Origin: Vibrio azureus
GTDB lineage: Bacteria; Pseudomonadota; Gammaproteobacteria; Enterobacterales; Vibrionaceae
Length of the DNA: 64,000 nucleotides
Reading direction: 5' to 3'
Assembly (NCBI RefSeq): GCF_002849855.1
Contig: NZ_CP018617.1
Location: forward strand, 806,001-870,000
Shown piece by piece: positions 7,625 through 15,349 of this stretch (position 1 is its first letter; each line of letters starts with the position of its first letter). A model generated the notes under the pieces. It did no database searches. It saw nothing but the letters and a program-made list of their open reading frames with translations, and was not told the DNA's origin. Made by a program: the position numbers and the translations under genes.

Positions 7625-8107
7625 TTATTTTAGAATAAACCCTTTATCGGGATATATAACCTCAAATTGATTTCCTTTGCCAACTAACTCCGTACAGACG
7701 CGCTTGTAACCAGCGACTAATCCATCACGTTCAGTAGACCTTTCAGAGTTAATGGTAAAATAAAAGCGATTAATACCAAGTTTATTTCCAATAGCCACAC
7801 CTTCCAAGAGAGTTTTTATCGCATATCCTTGACGCTTGATTGACTCATCCATCACTACTGCAAAAAAGTGAATTCGACTCATTGGTTTCTCCCAGTAAAA
7901 GTAGCGAAAGCCTAAAATATTCTCTGATTCATCCTCTACAGCTAACACATAATTTAGTTCCTTTTTAGCAGAGGTTGGATCAACCTTTTCTAAGAAATTC
8001 GTATGATTATGAACATAGGAATAGAAATCCTGTGCAACGTTTTCTGTCATACGCGAGTCGTAGTCACTTTCCAATAAGTCTTGTGCCAAATACTGTACTA
8101 TTTTCAT
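7625..8107 (-). CDS. GNAT-family N-acetyltransferase
   Basis: From the start at 8107 (MKIVQYLAQDLL) the product has about 160 residues. It shows the acetyltransferase core: a strand LNYVLAVEDES, then GFRYFYW, then VVMDESIKRQGYAIKTLLEG, whose R-x-x-G-Y matches the acetyl-CoA-binding Q/RxxGxG/A region, and finally FYFTINSERSTERDG. It should transfer an acetyl group from acetyl-CoA to an amine; the substrate is unknown. Longer starts upstream (8212) add a segment that does not look like the family. It is a single gene, minus strand. Confidence 0.7.
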   Translation of the reverse strand: MKIVQYLAQDLLESDYDSRMTENVAQDFYSYVHNHTNFLEKVDPTSAKKELNYVLAVEDESENILGFRYFYWEKPMSRIHFFAVVMDESIKRQGYAIKTLLEGVAIGNKLGINRFYFTINSERSTERDGLVAGYKRVCTELVGKGNQFEVIYPDKGFILK

Positions 8108-8214
8108 CTGCTTACTCTGATGCAAGATTGTGTCAATACATAAAATACTTTTTATACTGAGATTATCCGCATTTAAAGAATGAATAATGCCGCTTTTTAT
8201 TATCCAAATCAATG

Positions 8215-8688
8215 GTAAATCAATAGGTTAGTGGTGTTTTAAAGTTGTTAGATTAACCTTGAAGCTTTTTTACATGCTGAATAGAAGGATGATGAAGGTG
8301 TAAGGACAGAGCGAAAATTGGGGCTTTTTGATTACAAACACATGGGACAATTGATACATTTTTCATGATATTAACTCTCATGGAGTCTTTCTACTGATTT
8401 AAGTACCTTGAGAGTGCAAATTTAATTTGTATCTTTGAGATACCAAATTGAAATTAACTTGGGCCTTGTAAGTTCATAGTATGACGCGTCTTTTCAACTC
8501 AACTAATTACATGATAATGATTTTTTAATTAGTGAAAGTAGGGTAGAAAAATTTCTAAATGAGGGCATTTGTGACGCTAGAACACGTTACTGGGGAGTTA
8601 AGAGGGTAGGTGTTACAGCAATACTTTATAAGGTTTAACAACTAGAGTTTGAACAAGGTCGAGAATTATCGATTAATCTTGTAGCAAA
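8215..8688. other. Intergenic region with a 37-nt repeat
   Basis: No gene is visible between the acetyltransferase start and the end of the repressor gene. At 8318-8354 lies a 37-nt sequence (TTGGGGCTTTTTGATTAC... ending ACAATTGA) that recurs at 29947-29983 with one difference. The rest is AT-rich with stops in all frames. Confidence 0.6.
8318..8354 (+). repeat. 37-nt repeat, left copy
   Basis: This matches 29947-29983 at 36 of 37 positions. In both places it comes after the 85-nt repeat and before a phage-type region. It could be a remnant of an attachment site or simply part of a duplicated leader. Confidence 0.7.
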
Positions 8689-9351
8689 CTATTCCGGATT
8701 ATAGCTACCTATGACAACACCACAAACCTCAATCCCATCTTCTAGTATTGGCCGGTAAGAGGGGTTGAGAGGCTTTAAATATTTCTCGCCATACTCGTTT
8801 TCTGCAAGCTGTTTGAATGTATGTCCCTTGATTGTTTTTGCTAAAACTCTTTTACCTACTGAGGCTTCTTTGAGTGGGTCAACAAAAATGATCGTTCCCT
8901 CTGGATAACTACGGCCGTATGGATTGGTCATTGAATCCCCGACAACACGCAAAGCAAACGTACGTTCCGATGCACCTAATGTTGGACAAAAAATCATCTC
9001 AGAATTGGCCGGTATAACTTGTGGCTCTGAACAGCAAAAGATACTGGCTTGAACCCAAGAGATAATAGGAACCTCGCGAACTGGAGTTGTGGTTGGAGAG
9101 TAGGCTTCCTTTTGATCTACAGTGTTTGTTGCTCTTGAATGGTCTAAGTCTAGCCAGCCGGTTTGCATACTGGTACATCTTTCAATATGACGAGCTAATT
9201 TTGAACCAATTGTCTTAGTAGGATTTTTTCCCATCACCCTACTAATTTGAGTAGCGGAACGATCCAGTACATTGGCGAACTCCGATAATGTCTTATACCG
9301 AGCAAGTAATGTGCGAGCATTTAGTAAACGGACTTCTTCAATAGTTTTCAT
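8689..9351 (-). CDS. CI-type repressor with S24 peptidase domain (unit 1)
   Basis: The 220-aa product has an N-terminal DNA-binding region (SEFANVLDRSATQISRVMGK, about 23-42). The C-terminal LexA/CI peptidase domain follows, with serine 140 in VGDSMTNP and the general-base lysine in HTFKQL (about 180). The auto-cleavage position, normally Ala-Gly, reads VQA-SIFC at 102/103, so glycine is replaced by serine. It should hold phage early promoters off and be removed after DNA damage, but the altered site may make it poorly cleavable. Candidate operators lie upstream at 9372-9465. It heads a degraded phage module (CII-like, O-P, Q). Confidence 0.85.
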   Translation of the reverse strand: MKTIEEVRLLNARTLLARYKTLSEFANVLDRSATQISRVMGKNPTKTIGSKLARHIERCTSMQTGWLDLDHSRATNTVDQKEAYSPTTTPVREVPIISWVQASIFCCSEPQVIPANSEMIFCPTLGASERTFALRVVGDSMTNPYGRSYPEGTIIFVDPLKEASVGKRVLAKTIKGHTFKQLAENEYGEKYLKPLNPSYRPILEDGIEVCGVVIGSYNPE

Positions 9352-9371
9352 TATTCGCCTGATCTTTGTGA

Positions 9372-9465
9372 TGTACCACTACAACTATTTTATTTTCATG
9401 GACTCAAAAGGTACACGACCTTTACGGTTCATATGCTTTATTGTTTAATGTACCAAGTAGGTACC
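9372..9465. promoter_or_regulatory. Candidate operators of the unit 1 repressor
   Basis: Between the repressor start and the rightward genes lie TGTACC (9372-9377), GGTACA (9410-9415) and the near-palindrome TGTACC-AAGTA-GGTACC (9449-9465). The half-site recurs only in this control region and differs from that of the second repressor, which fits two different immunity types. Confidence 0.5.
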
Positions 9466-9543
9466 TATTACGTGCAAGGAGTATTGCGGAACTTATCTGA
9501 CGATAAAAAAGCAGCGCTCGCGAGTCAATTAGAATCACGATAA
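9448..9543 (+). CDS. Possible 31-aa leftover of a cro-like gene
   Basis: ATG 9448 to TAA 9541-9543 gives 31 residues ending SDDKKAALASQLESR. It lies where unit 2 carries its cro gene (34274-34477), but no helix-turn-helix remains. The start overlaps the strongest operator candidate. It may be the end of a deleted cro gene or chance. Confidence 0.25.
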   Translation: MYQVGTYYVQGVLRNLSDDKKAALASQLESR

Positions 9544-9644
9544 ACACAAGTTAAGGCCTGACATTTTCTAAATACAACTTAGTCAATCTAGGTCATGAAG
9601 TATGTTCACCAACAATCTGGTAAAAAACCAGTAAGGGAGGAACC

Positions 9645-9935
9645 ATGCAACCCAGTTTAAAAAGTGTTATGCATAACGCGGTCGTCGCTTGGCGCAGCGA
9701 GGCCACTAAAGGACAGATCGCAGAATACATTTCACGTTCCTATCACAAGATGAAAATCTTCGAAGAGGAAGATTGCCAAGGGCAACATCTGTTTAGAATC
9801 CCCTCGGCTTTAAACAAACCAAACAATACTCAAAATCTATTTCACTACATCATGTGCAAAACAAGAGAACTTTGTGCAATGAGTCTTTCTTATCAAAATT
9901 ACAATTCTGCATTGAATGCGAGGAGGGAAGCCTGA
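9645..9935 (+). CDS. Truncated CII-like regulator (unit 1)
   Basis: ATG 9645 follows GGGAGG. The first ~70 residues (QPSLKSVMHNAVVAWRSEAT...) match the phage regulatory CII/CP76 family gene at 34537-35085. The remaining ~110 residues are lost to a deletion that joins the frame to MSLSYQNYNSALNA, the tail of the leader before the O gene. The stop overlaps the next ATG (TGATG, 9933-9937). The 96-aa product lacks the C-terminal half of the family and is probably non-functional as a regulator. A small hairpin (CTGG...CCAG, 9617-9631) precedes the ribosome site and is kept in unit 2. Confidence 0.7.
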   Translation: MQPSLKSVMHNAVVAWRSEATKGQIAEYISRSYHKMKIFEEEDCQGQHLFRIPSALNKPNNTQNLFHYIMCKTRELCAMSLSYQNYNSALNARREA

Positions 9936-10804
9936 TGAGTATGCTGCTTACCGCTCAAGCCATGCAGTTAAAAGTCGGCAATGCGACCCGTAAACTCGTC
10001 TTGCTGAAGCTAGCAGACAACGCCAATGATAATGGTGTGTGTTGGCCATCTTATGAATACATCGCTGATATGTGCGAAGTAGACCGCCGAACCGTGATGC
10101 GTCATATCAAAACGTTGGAAGAAATGGGGTTGGTTTCCGTGCGTATTCGTAAGGGAGAAAAGGGCAATGCGACCAATGTTTATCAGTTACATTTAGGGGG
10201 TGACAAATTGTCCCCCCCTAGTGACACACGATCACCAGGGGTAGTGTCACAGGATCACCACCCTAGTGATCCTGTGTCACCCGGAATCAGTCATAGAACC
10301 AGTCATAAAGAACCTAAAAAAAATATACAAAAAAGTTCGGCTGAACTTGAATCTTGTTTTAACCGACTTTGGGCGGTATTCCCAACCAAAAAATCCAGGA
10401 AAAACTCGTTAGCAAAATTCAAAAGCATCGTGAAAGCGCAAAGTGAACCTCCCGAGGTCTTCACCCAAATACTTTGTCAGGATATTGAAACACGGGAGGC
10501 CAACCGTCAATTTGGTTTCGACAGGCTTCACCTAACGACCTACTTGAATCAAGAGCGATGGAACGACGATCATGAAATCAATCAAGAAAGTCATGCAGCT
10601 AGAGGCTCACAAGCATATTTTGTTAGTCGTTCACCGCTGAGTGAGAGAAGGGTCAGAGTAGGGGCATTACCAGCAATAAATTCCCAATATTTAGCCGATA
10701 AAGTGGATGTAAAACCTGTCAATGAGATTACAAGGCCCGATCCAAGCATGTTTAATCAAAAATCGGTTTTTGCAAGGGTCGCTGCAATGGGGGCTAGAGC
10801 ATAA
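9935..10804 (+). CDS. Phage replication protein: O-type N-terminus fused to P-type tail (unit 1)
   Basis: ATG 9935 has AGGAGG at 9920-9925; frame upstream of it is not coding. Residues 1-95 carry a winged-helix domain (ANDNGVCWPSYEYIADMCEV, RRTVMRHIKTLEEMGLVSV) as in lambda-O-like initiators, then a polar linker and the O C-terminal region (VFPTKKSRKNSLAKF). After WNDDHEINQ the frame passes directly into the last ~50 residues of the P-like helicase loader (VNEITRPDPSMFNQ, FARVAAMGARA). Unit 2 has O and P as separate genes, so an in-frame deletion of about 0.5 kb fused them. Origin recognition may remain; helicase loading should be lost. Confidence 0.75.
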   Translation: MSMLLTAQAMQLKVGNATRKLVLLKLADNANDNGVCWPSYEYIADMCEVDRRTVMRHIKTLEEMGLVSVRIRKGEKGNATNVYQLHLGGDKLSPPSDTRSPGVVSQDHHPSDPVSPGISHRTSHKEPKKNIQKSSAELESCFNRLWAVFPTKKSRKNSLAKFKSIVKAQSEPPEVFTQILCQDIETREANRQFGFDRLHLTTYLNQERWNDDHEINQESHAARGSQAYFVSRSPLSERRVRVGALPAINSQYLADKVDVKPVNEITRPDPSMFNQKSVFARVAAMGARA

Positions 10805-11391
10805 TGAAAATTGAAAGACTACTGGCCAAATTCAACGTAAAAGGGATGAACTACGACCCATCGTGCGGTGGGAAAGGGCTCATTTCACACGAAGAGCAGT
10901 TAGCCATCGTCGGCGCAGTATGGAAAGAATCGCCAATCGGATTCTTAGTGTTATTTGTGGAGTGCCTTCAAGATAAAACAGCACTTAATAAGTTGTATCA
11001 AGCAACGCTAATGGAAGCGAACACCCTGATGGATAAATGGCGTGGCCCATACTCAGAAAAGGCACTTCACGCGCTCGTGTCGACCGCTATTGCAGAAGCG
11101 ACGCAGCAGTCTGGCCAAGTTTGCCCAGAGTGTAATGGCAGCGGTAAATACATTGCCAAAAACCGAGCCAGAAGAACCTGCCCATGCTGCGACGGCGGCC
11201 GTATAGGCTGGACCCAAGAAACTCGTTTTGCTTTCTTCTGTCAAACTTTGCCTGTCACCTTTTCACGCTTTAAGAGATACGAACCTGTTCTTAGCAAGTT
11301 AGTAAAGCACTTGGTCGATAAACGCAATGCAGCGGCTCTGGTGTTACAGGGAAGGTACGAGCAAGAAAAGGCCGTGGCGAAAATGTTATAA
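10804..11391 (+). CDS. Q-type antitermination protein (unit 1)
   Basis: The start ATG overlaps the preceding stop (TAATG). The product has 195 residues, with helical N- and C-terminal parts and a zinc-ribbon-like centre (CPECNGSG...CPCCDGGR, near 115-140). This is the layout of phage antitermination protein Q with a DnaJ-like zinc finger. It should load onto RNA polymerase at the late promoter and let it read through terminators. It is about 90% identical by eye to the unit 2 copy at 36482-37069 and looks intact. No late genes follow in unit 1. Confidence 0.8.
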   Translation: MKIERLLAKFNVKGMNYDPSCGGKGLISHEEQLAIVGAVWKESPIGFLVLFVECLQDKTALNKLYQATLMEANTLMDKWRGPYSEKALHALVSTAIAEATQQSGQVCPECNGSGKYIAKNRARRTCPCCDGGRIGWTQETRFAFFCQTLPVTFSRFKRYEPVLSKLVKHLVDKRNAAALVLQGRYEQEKAVAKML

Positions 11392-11570
11392 GAAAAGATA
11401 CGTGCCCTAGACATGACGCTTTACTTCAAATTAAAAAGAGCAACGACCTGTTTGCTGAGAGGGTGCTAACTTGGTCATGCCCCTTTCTATTTCTATAGAT
11501 TTTCGGTTACGTCGTAATAAGCCGACACTGAGTGTCTCTAAGATCTCAGCTTTCCTTAACAAACCCTTAA

Positions 11571-12170
11571 TCACTTTGTCATTCTTAGAAATGACTTCAA
11601 TCGTTGCCAAAAACCAGTTTTCAACGGAATAAGACCTAATTCGGTGTCATACAACCAGGGGGCCGGCGTTTTCGAATTGTAATAAGTTAACCTTTGCGAG
11701 GGTATTAATTTGCTTTCAACGCCCTCTGGATAGTTGAAACAATAGCAAGGATCAGGCTCGTCAATCCCGATCATATCCCTCTCATTGAAAACCATCGTTT
11801 CAATAAACTCATCTAAATTTGAACCCAAAAATATTAGTTGTCCCTCTAAGTAATAAAAGTCCCCATTTTTATCTAAATATAGGTAACCTCCTAATTCAGA
11901 TAGCGAGCCAATTGGGTATAAATCTAAAGGGAGTTTATAATCCTCAATCATTTCCTGAATATCTCTTTTTGAGCAATCAAAATTCCTACTCGTTAGACGT
12001 AAAAGCCTCTTCTGACCAGTCTTACTAATTAGAGTGAGTCCATATATATTCCTTAATATGCTTTTGGCATTATCACTGATTGAATAGGCTGAATATTCTT
12101 CAGGCAATTCAACCATACGTTCACTACTCCAACCCATGGAGGTTAAATACTCTTCAGTTTTTTGTTGCAT
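11571..12170 (-). CDS. SUKH-3-like immunity protein
   Basis: The product (199 aa) begins with a helical region containing MGWSSERMVELPEEY. A SUKH/SMI1-KNR4-type core follows: LYPIGSLSELGGYLYLDKNG, DFYYLEGQLIFLG, NLDEFIETMVF. The W-x-x-x-R start and the Y-x-x-G-x-F/L pattern suit SUKH-3. Such proteins neutralise nuclease toxins of polymorphic or contact-dependent systems in the cytoplasm. No cognate toxin is nearby, and the gene faces its neighbours. The last ~40 residues (APWLYDTELGLIPL...) look like an added tail. Assigned from memory of the family pattern. Confidence 0.6.
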   Translation of the reverse strand: MQQKTEEYLTSMGWSSERMVELPEEYSAYSISDNAKSILRNIYGLTLISKTGQKRLLRLTSRNFDCSKRDIQEMIEDYKLPLDLYPIGSLSELGGYLYLDKNGDFYYLEGQLIFLGSNLDEFIETMVFNERDMIGIDEPDPCYCFNYPEGVESKLIPSQRLTYYNSKTPAPWLYDTELGLIPLKTGFWQRLKSFLRMTK

Positions 12171-12436
12171 TGTCTATTAATCCATCTTTACGGCCTTGGT
12201 GCAACAAGCCCATTCTTTCCAGGTGATATGTTTGTTATTGACATATTTTATTTCAAGATAAATAAAGATATTTAAATCTATATAATTATTGAAATATTAA
12301 CATTATAAGTGATTGATATGAAATGAAAGTATAAAGTTTTAATATCATTTAAACGAATGATTTAGTTGCTCTCAAACCTGAAAAAGTGTTATTTTCTCTA
12401 TAGTCAATTTAATTCAGCTATTTAGCTCATCATTTA

Positions 12437-12823
12437 ATGAAATTCAGTACTCAAAGAAAAATTTATCGCTCACGAAAAAAATTTCATTTTTTTATTTATC
12501 GTACTAGTAGAATAATATTTAACCTGGGCGGTGGGATATTTTTGGGCTTTGCATCTGTCGGATACTGGATGCGTCGTAGTCAGGAAACAATAACGATCTC
12601 CAATATAAGGCATAGTATGGTACTCGAAAATACTGAATTCCTTAAGTTTCAGGAATTATGCATAAGTGTATTTTTGGGTTTCCTTGCTTTCTGCTTTCTG
12701 GGATGTTCTTTTATTTATATCATTAAGGCGTATTGTAAAGATAATTATCAAGCGTCAAGAAGAAAATGGAGAAAAAACAGGCGTGATAGAAAACTAAAGA
12801 AAAAAGCTGATGGTAATCCTTAA
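12437..12823 (+). CDS. Two-span membrane protein, unknown (128 aa)
   Basis: A basic N-terminus (RKIYRSRKKFHF) is followed by a membrane segment (about 27-45, IIFNLGGGIFLGFASVGYW). A ~25-residue polar loop, a second segment (about 70-95, ISVFLGFLAFCFLGCSFIYI) and a very basic tail (RRKWRKNRRDRKLKKK) follow. Both ends should be cytoplasmic. I do not recognise the family. The AT-rich upstream region 12171-12436 shows no gene. It sits 45 nt before the DoxX-like gene. Confidence 0.5.
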   Translation: MKFSTQRKIYRSRKKFHFFIYRTSRIIFNLGGGIFLGFASVGYWMRRSQETITISNIRHSMVLENTEFLKFQELCISVFLGFLAFCFLGCSFIYIIKAYCKDNYQASRRKWRKNRRDRKLKKKADGNP

Positions 12824-12868
12824 CGACAAAGTGGCTTGGTGCAAAAACCTCAAATTGAAGGAGAACAT

Positions 12869-13246
12869 ATGACTACTGTGCAAATCGCTAGGTTCATAAT
12901 TACCTCTGCGTGGTTATATCATGGTCTAGCTCCAAAGCTAATACAGATAGCACCGCTTGAACAATTTATTTCAGGAAGTGTAGGTTTTGGAGAGGAAATA
13001 ACTTACATATTCATAAAAGTGGCAGGGATTGCAGAGGTTATGTGGGGAGTAATATTCTTCTTTTTTTACAAAGTTAGAGTAGTCCTACTATTAAATATTA
13101 TCGCTTTGATTGGCTTGCTCTTAGCGGTCGCAGCGTTGCAACCTCAACTTTTAATTGAAGCGTTCAACCCTGTAACAACAAATATTCCTCTGATAGCTTT
13201 TACGGTCATTATTCTTACAAGTCATAAACATTGTAGAGAAAGTTAA
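12869..13246 (+). CDS. DoxX-like membrane protein
   Basis: ATG 12869 follows a clear AAGGAG. The 125-aa product has four hydrophobic segments. The first carries the DoxX-like signature pattern (IARFIITSAWLYHGLAPKL), and a later one shows IAEVMWGVIFFFFY. DoxX-like proteins are small inner-membrane proteins linked to respiratory or redox functions; the exact substrate is unknown. It is possibly co-transcribed with the membrane gene just upstream. It is followed by a long imperfect palindrome (13281-13366). Confidence 0.65.
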   Translation: MTTVQIARFIITSAWLYHGLAPKLIQIAPLEQFISGSVGFGEEITYIFIKVAGIAEVMWGVIFFFFYKVRVVLLLNIIALIGLLLAVAALQPQLLIEAFNPVTTNIPLIAFTVIILTSHKHCRES

Positions 13247-13280
13247 GGGACAAATTGGGATTTAGAGAAGACGTAGAAGT

Positions 13281-13366
13281 GTTGCTAACCAAGCCCTCAT
13301 TTTGTGCAGGTGGCAAGGTTTGAGAAGCTTGGCCATAACACCTTGCTTAGAGAGGGGCTTGTGCAA
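13281..13366. repeat. Long imperfect palindrome
   Basis: Three nested arm pairs can be seen: GTTGCT/GCAAC at the outside, AAGCCCT/AGGGGCTT inside, and GGCAAGGT/ACCTTGC around the centre. The whole could fold into an ~86-nt cruciform or RNA hairpin between two convergent genes. Terminator, integron-type recombination site and inactive scar are all possible. No matching core site was found at its ends. Confidence 0.45.
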
Positions 13367-13397
13367 CACTTGGGATTTAACGTTGGCTACGCAACGC

Positions 13398-14498
13398 TTA
13401 ATCCTTAAACCACAGACCGTTATTTGCTGACGCATTATATAAGCTCAGATTTGAGTTTAACCCTGTAGAGCCGTTACCAAGCGGCCTCCAGCGCCAATTT
13501 AGCTGTTTCTCTCGGTCGGCAACATAAAGAGGAGATAGGCGAGCCCCCGCACTAAATTTGGCATCCTTACCAAAAACCAATGGTCTTCTAAAATTTTTAT
13601 CTTTTATTTCTTCGACAGTTTCTTTTTCTACATCGAAATAGTAATCAGCTTCCATATTAGTTCCCCAAGCAAAACGGCCCCCTGGACTAACCGAGCGAAA
13701 TTTTAACCTCTCATATCGCATGATTTCTTGACCTGGTTTCATGCTAATCTTCTTTGTTTCAAGGGTTTTAATATTTCTTTTATACAGACCAGTAGCACCC
13801 ACCGAAGTTAGGTTATCGCCATTGAGAACAGCGCCAAAAGCAACACCAAAATTCGATTCTGTAATTTCGCCGGTTTCAGAATCCCATCGAGCACTCGTTG
13901 AATTAGAACTGACTTTTGATGTCTGAAAGTACAAATAGCGGCTGTCTGAAGACCAAACCATCCCCGGTCGAGCGCCACCCGGTAAACGTGTCTGTTGTTG
14001 AGTTTTTAGGTCATAGACATATTTTGAGCTTGCTCTATCAACCCATGAAACATACCGCAAGTTAGGTGAGCGTCTAATCAGCTCAATGCCATCAACATCC
14101 GATTCAGGCACGACCAATCGCAAATCGGTACCGTCCGTTTTCATGCTCCAAATTCTTAAATTGTATCGATTATCGTCAGTCGACCAGGCAAATTGAAAGC
14201 GTGGTAAGTCATAAGAGCTTGGATCCTCGATGTCTTCTCTCGGCCACTCGTCAGCGTTTTGAATGTGATACTGAGGAAAGAGTCTAGAGACGTAGGTCAA
14301 GCCTTCAGCCGTTTGTTTAAAATTATCGGTATCGCTGTACTTCATAACATAGTAATTATGTTCACCTACGTAAGTACGTTTGGGGTATTGCTCTTGTAAC
14401 GTCAGCTCTTTCTCATCATTCGCTTCATTTAATTGCAACGAACTGTCGCAACCATAAAACGCAAAGCTGAGAAGGGTAATTAACATTGTTTTTTTCAT
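13398..14498 (-). CDS. Outer-surface lipoprotein with TolB-like propeller repeats
   Basis: The start gives MKKTMLITLLSFAFYGC, a lipoprotein signal with cysteine 17. After a low-complexity linker the 366-aa protein shows repeated WD40/PD40-type strands (NLRIWSMKTDGTDLRLV, SPNLRYVSWVDRASSKYVYD, MVWSSDSRYLYFQ). These are typical of TolB-like beta-propellers. It should be a lipid-anchored periplasmic or outer-membrane protein, perhaps a binding platform; the ligand is unknown. The gene is monocistronic and looks intact. Confidence 0.7.
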   Translation of the reverse strand: MKKTMLITLLSFAFYGCDSSLQLNEANDEKELTLQEQYPKRTYVGEHNYYVMKYSDTDNFKQTAEGLTYVSRLFPQYHIQNADEWPREDIEDPSSYDLPRFQFAWSTDDNRYNLRIWSMKTDGTDLRLVVPESDVDGIELIRRSPNLRYVSWVDRASSKYVYDLKTQQQTRLPGGARPGMVWSSDSRYLYFQTSKVSSNSTSARWDSETGEITESNFGVAFGAVLNGDNLTSVGATGLYKRNIKTLETKKISMKPGQEIMRYERLKFRSVSPGGRFAWGTNMEADYYFDVEKETVEEIKDKNFRRPLVFGKDAKFSAGARLSPLYVADREKQLNWRWRPLGNGSTGLNSNLSLYNASANNGLWFKD

Positions 14499-15349
14499 TG
14501 TTAGCCTAATAAGTCTGTTATTCTTATTTTTGTTGTTAGCTTAATGGATTTAAAAGAATTTTGTTGAAAAAATCATGTTCTACAATTGTTTATCATTGAA
14601 CAATGCCTTACGGTCAAGTCTGAATTCAAAGTGTGAAAGCAGGCTTGGCCAACCATCCAAGCTTCTTCCTTTATTCAAAGCCCGTGATAGTGCATTAATT
14701 TCCGCACATTCACGGCGAAGCAATTGCCAAGTGCATTACCTAATGCACTTTATGCCTTCATTATGAGTGTTTGGTTAGTCAAAGTGACCTTTTGATTGGT
14801 CAAGTTATCTTTATATCTTTTTAGTAATGATGACCAATTGAAATGGTAGAAGAGGTACGAATAAATCGCTGAGTGTTACAACTACTCAAAGTATTATTAT
14901 TTGCCCACAAAAAGAAGGTAAAGAGAATACTGACATCGATGAAAGAGTCAAACTCAGCGATGTAAAAGGGGAGTTAGTGTCACTCTCTGATTGGTATTTT
15001 GGTGCTAGAGAAGTATTAAACCATTTAGCGACTCTAGGTGTGCCCGTAATCAATGAAGAGAACAAAGCGCCGTAGGTAATTCATTCTTTTATTTGGTGTG
15101 TGAAGTCGTCAATTGAATTCAGACTTAGCCATAACCATAACGTCTTACTCAGTGATGAATCATAGGGAATGTTTGGCGGGTTGTGAGGTTTAATCTACTA
15201 TCGATATTTTTAAATCATTAGGTACAAAATCACAGGGTGAATATCTGAAAATCAGTTCGCTTGTTCTACTTCATAACTTTGCTAAATATATGAACCGCAT
15301 GTTGCCACTATCCAGTCTCAATCGACTCTGGATAGTGTCTGGTTACCCT
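14499..15349. other. Intergenic region with one coding remnant
   Basis: Apart from a start-less frame at 14842-15075 I see no gene in these ~850 nt. A short open frame at 14575-14766 has low-complexity, non-protein-like composition. The end near 15340 contains an inverted repeat (CACTATCCAGTCTC.../...CTGGATAGTG) that may terminate the DUF262 gene on the minus strand. Confidence 0.5.
14842..15075 (+). pseudogene. Start-less coding remnant
   Basis: The frame is open for 77 codons from a stop at 14839 to TAG 15073, with no ATG, GTG or TTG in a useful place. Its end (SDVKGELVSLSDWYFGARE, LNHLATLGVPVINEEN) has normal protein composition, unlike the surrounding frames. It is probably the last part of a deleted gene; the family is not recognised. 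Confidence 0.35.

Noticed and set aside
13260..13395. Integron attC site
   Set aside because: The palindrome is suggestive, but matching core sites at both ends (RYYYAAC and GTTRRRY in register) are not present, and gene orientations do not fit a cassette array.
14575..14766. 63-codon frame on the plus strand
   Set aside because: Composition is not protein-like (serine and leucine runs), with no ribosome site.
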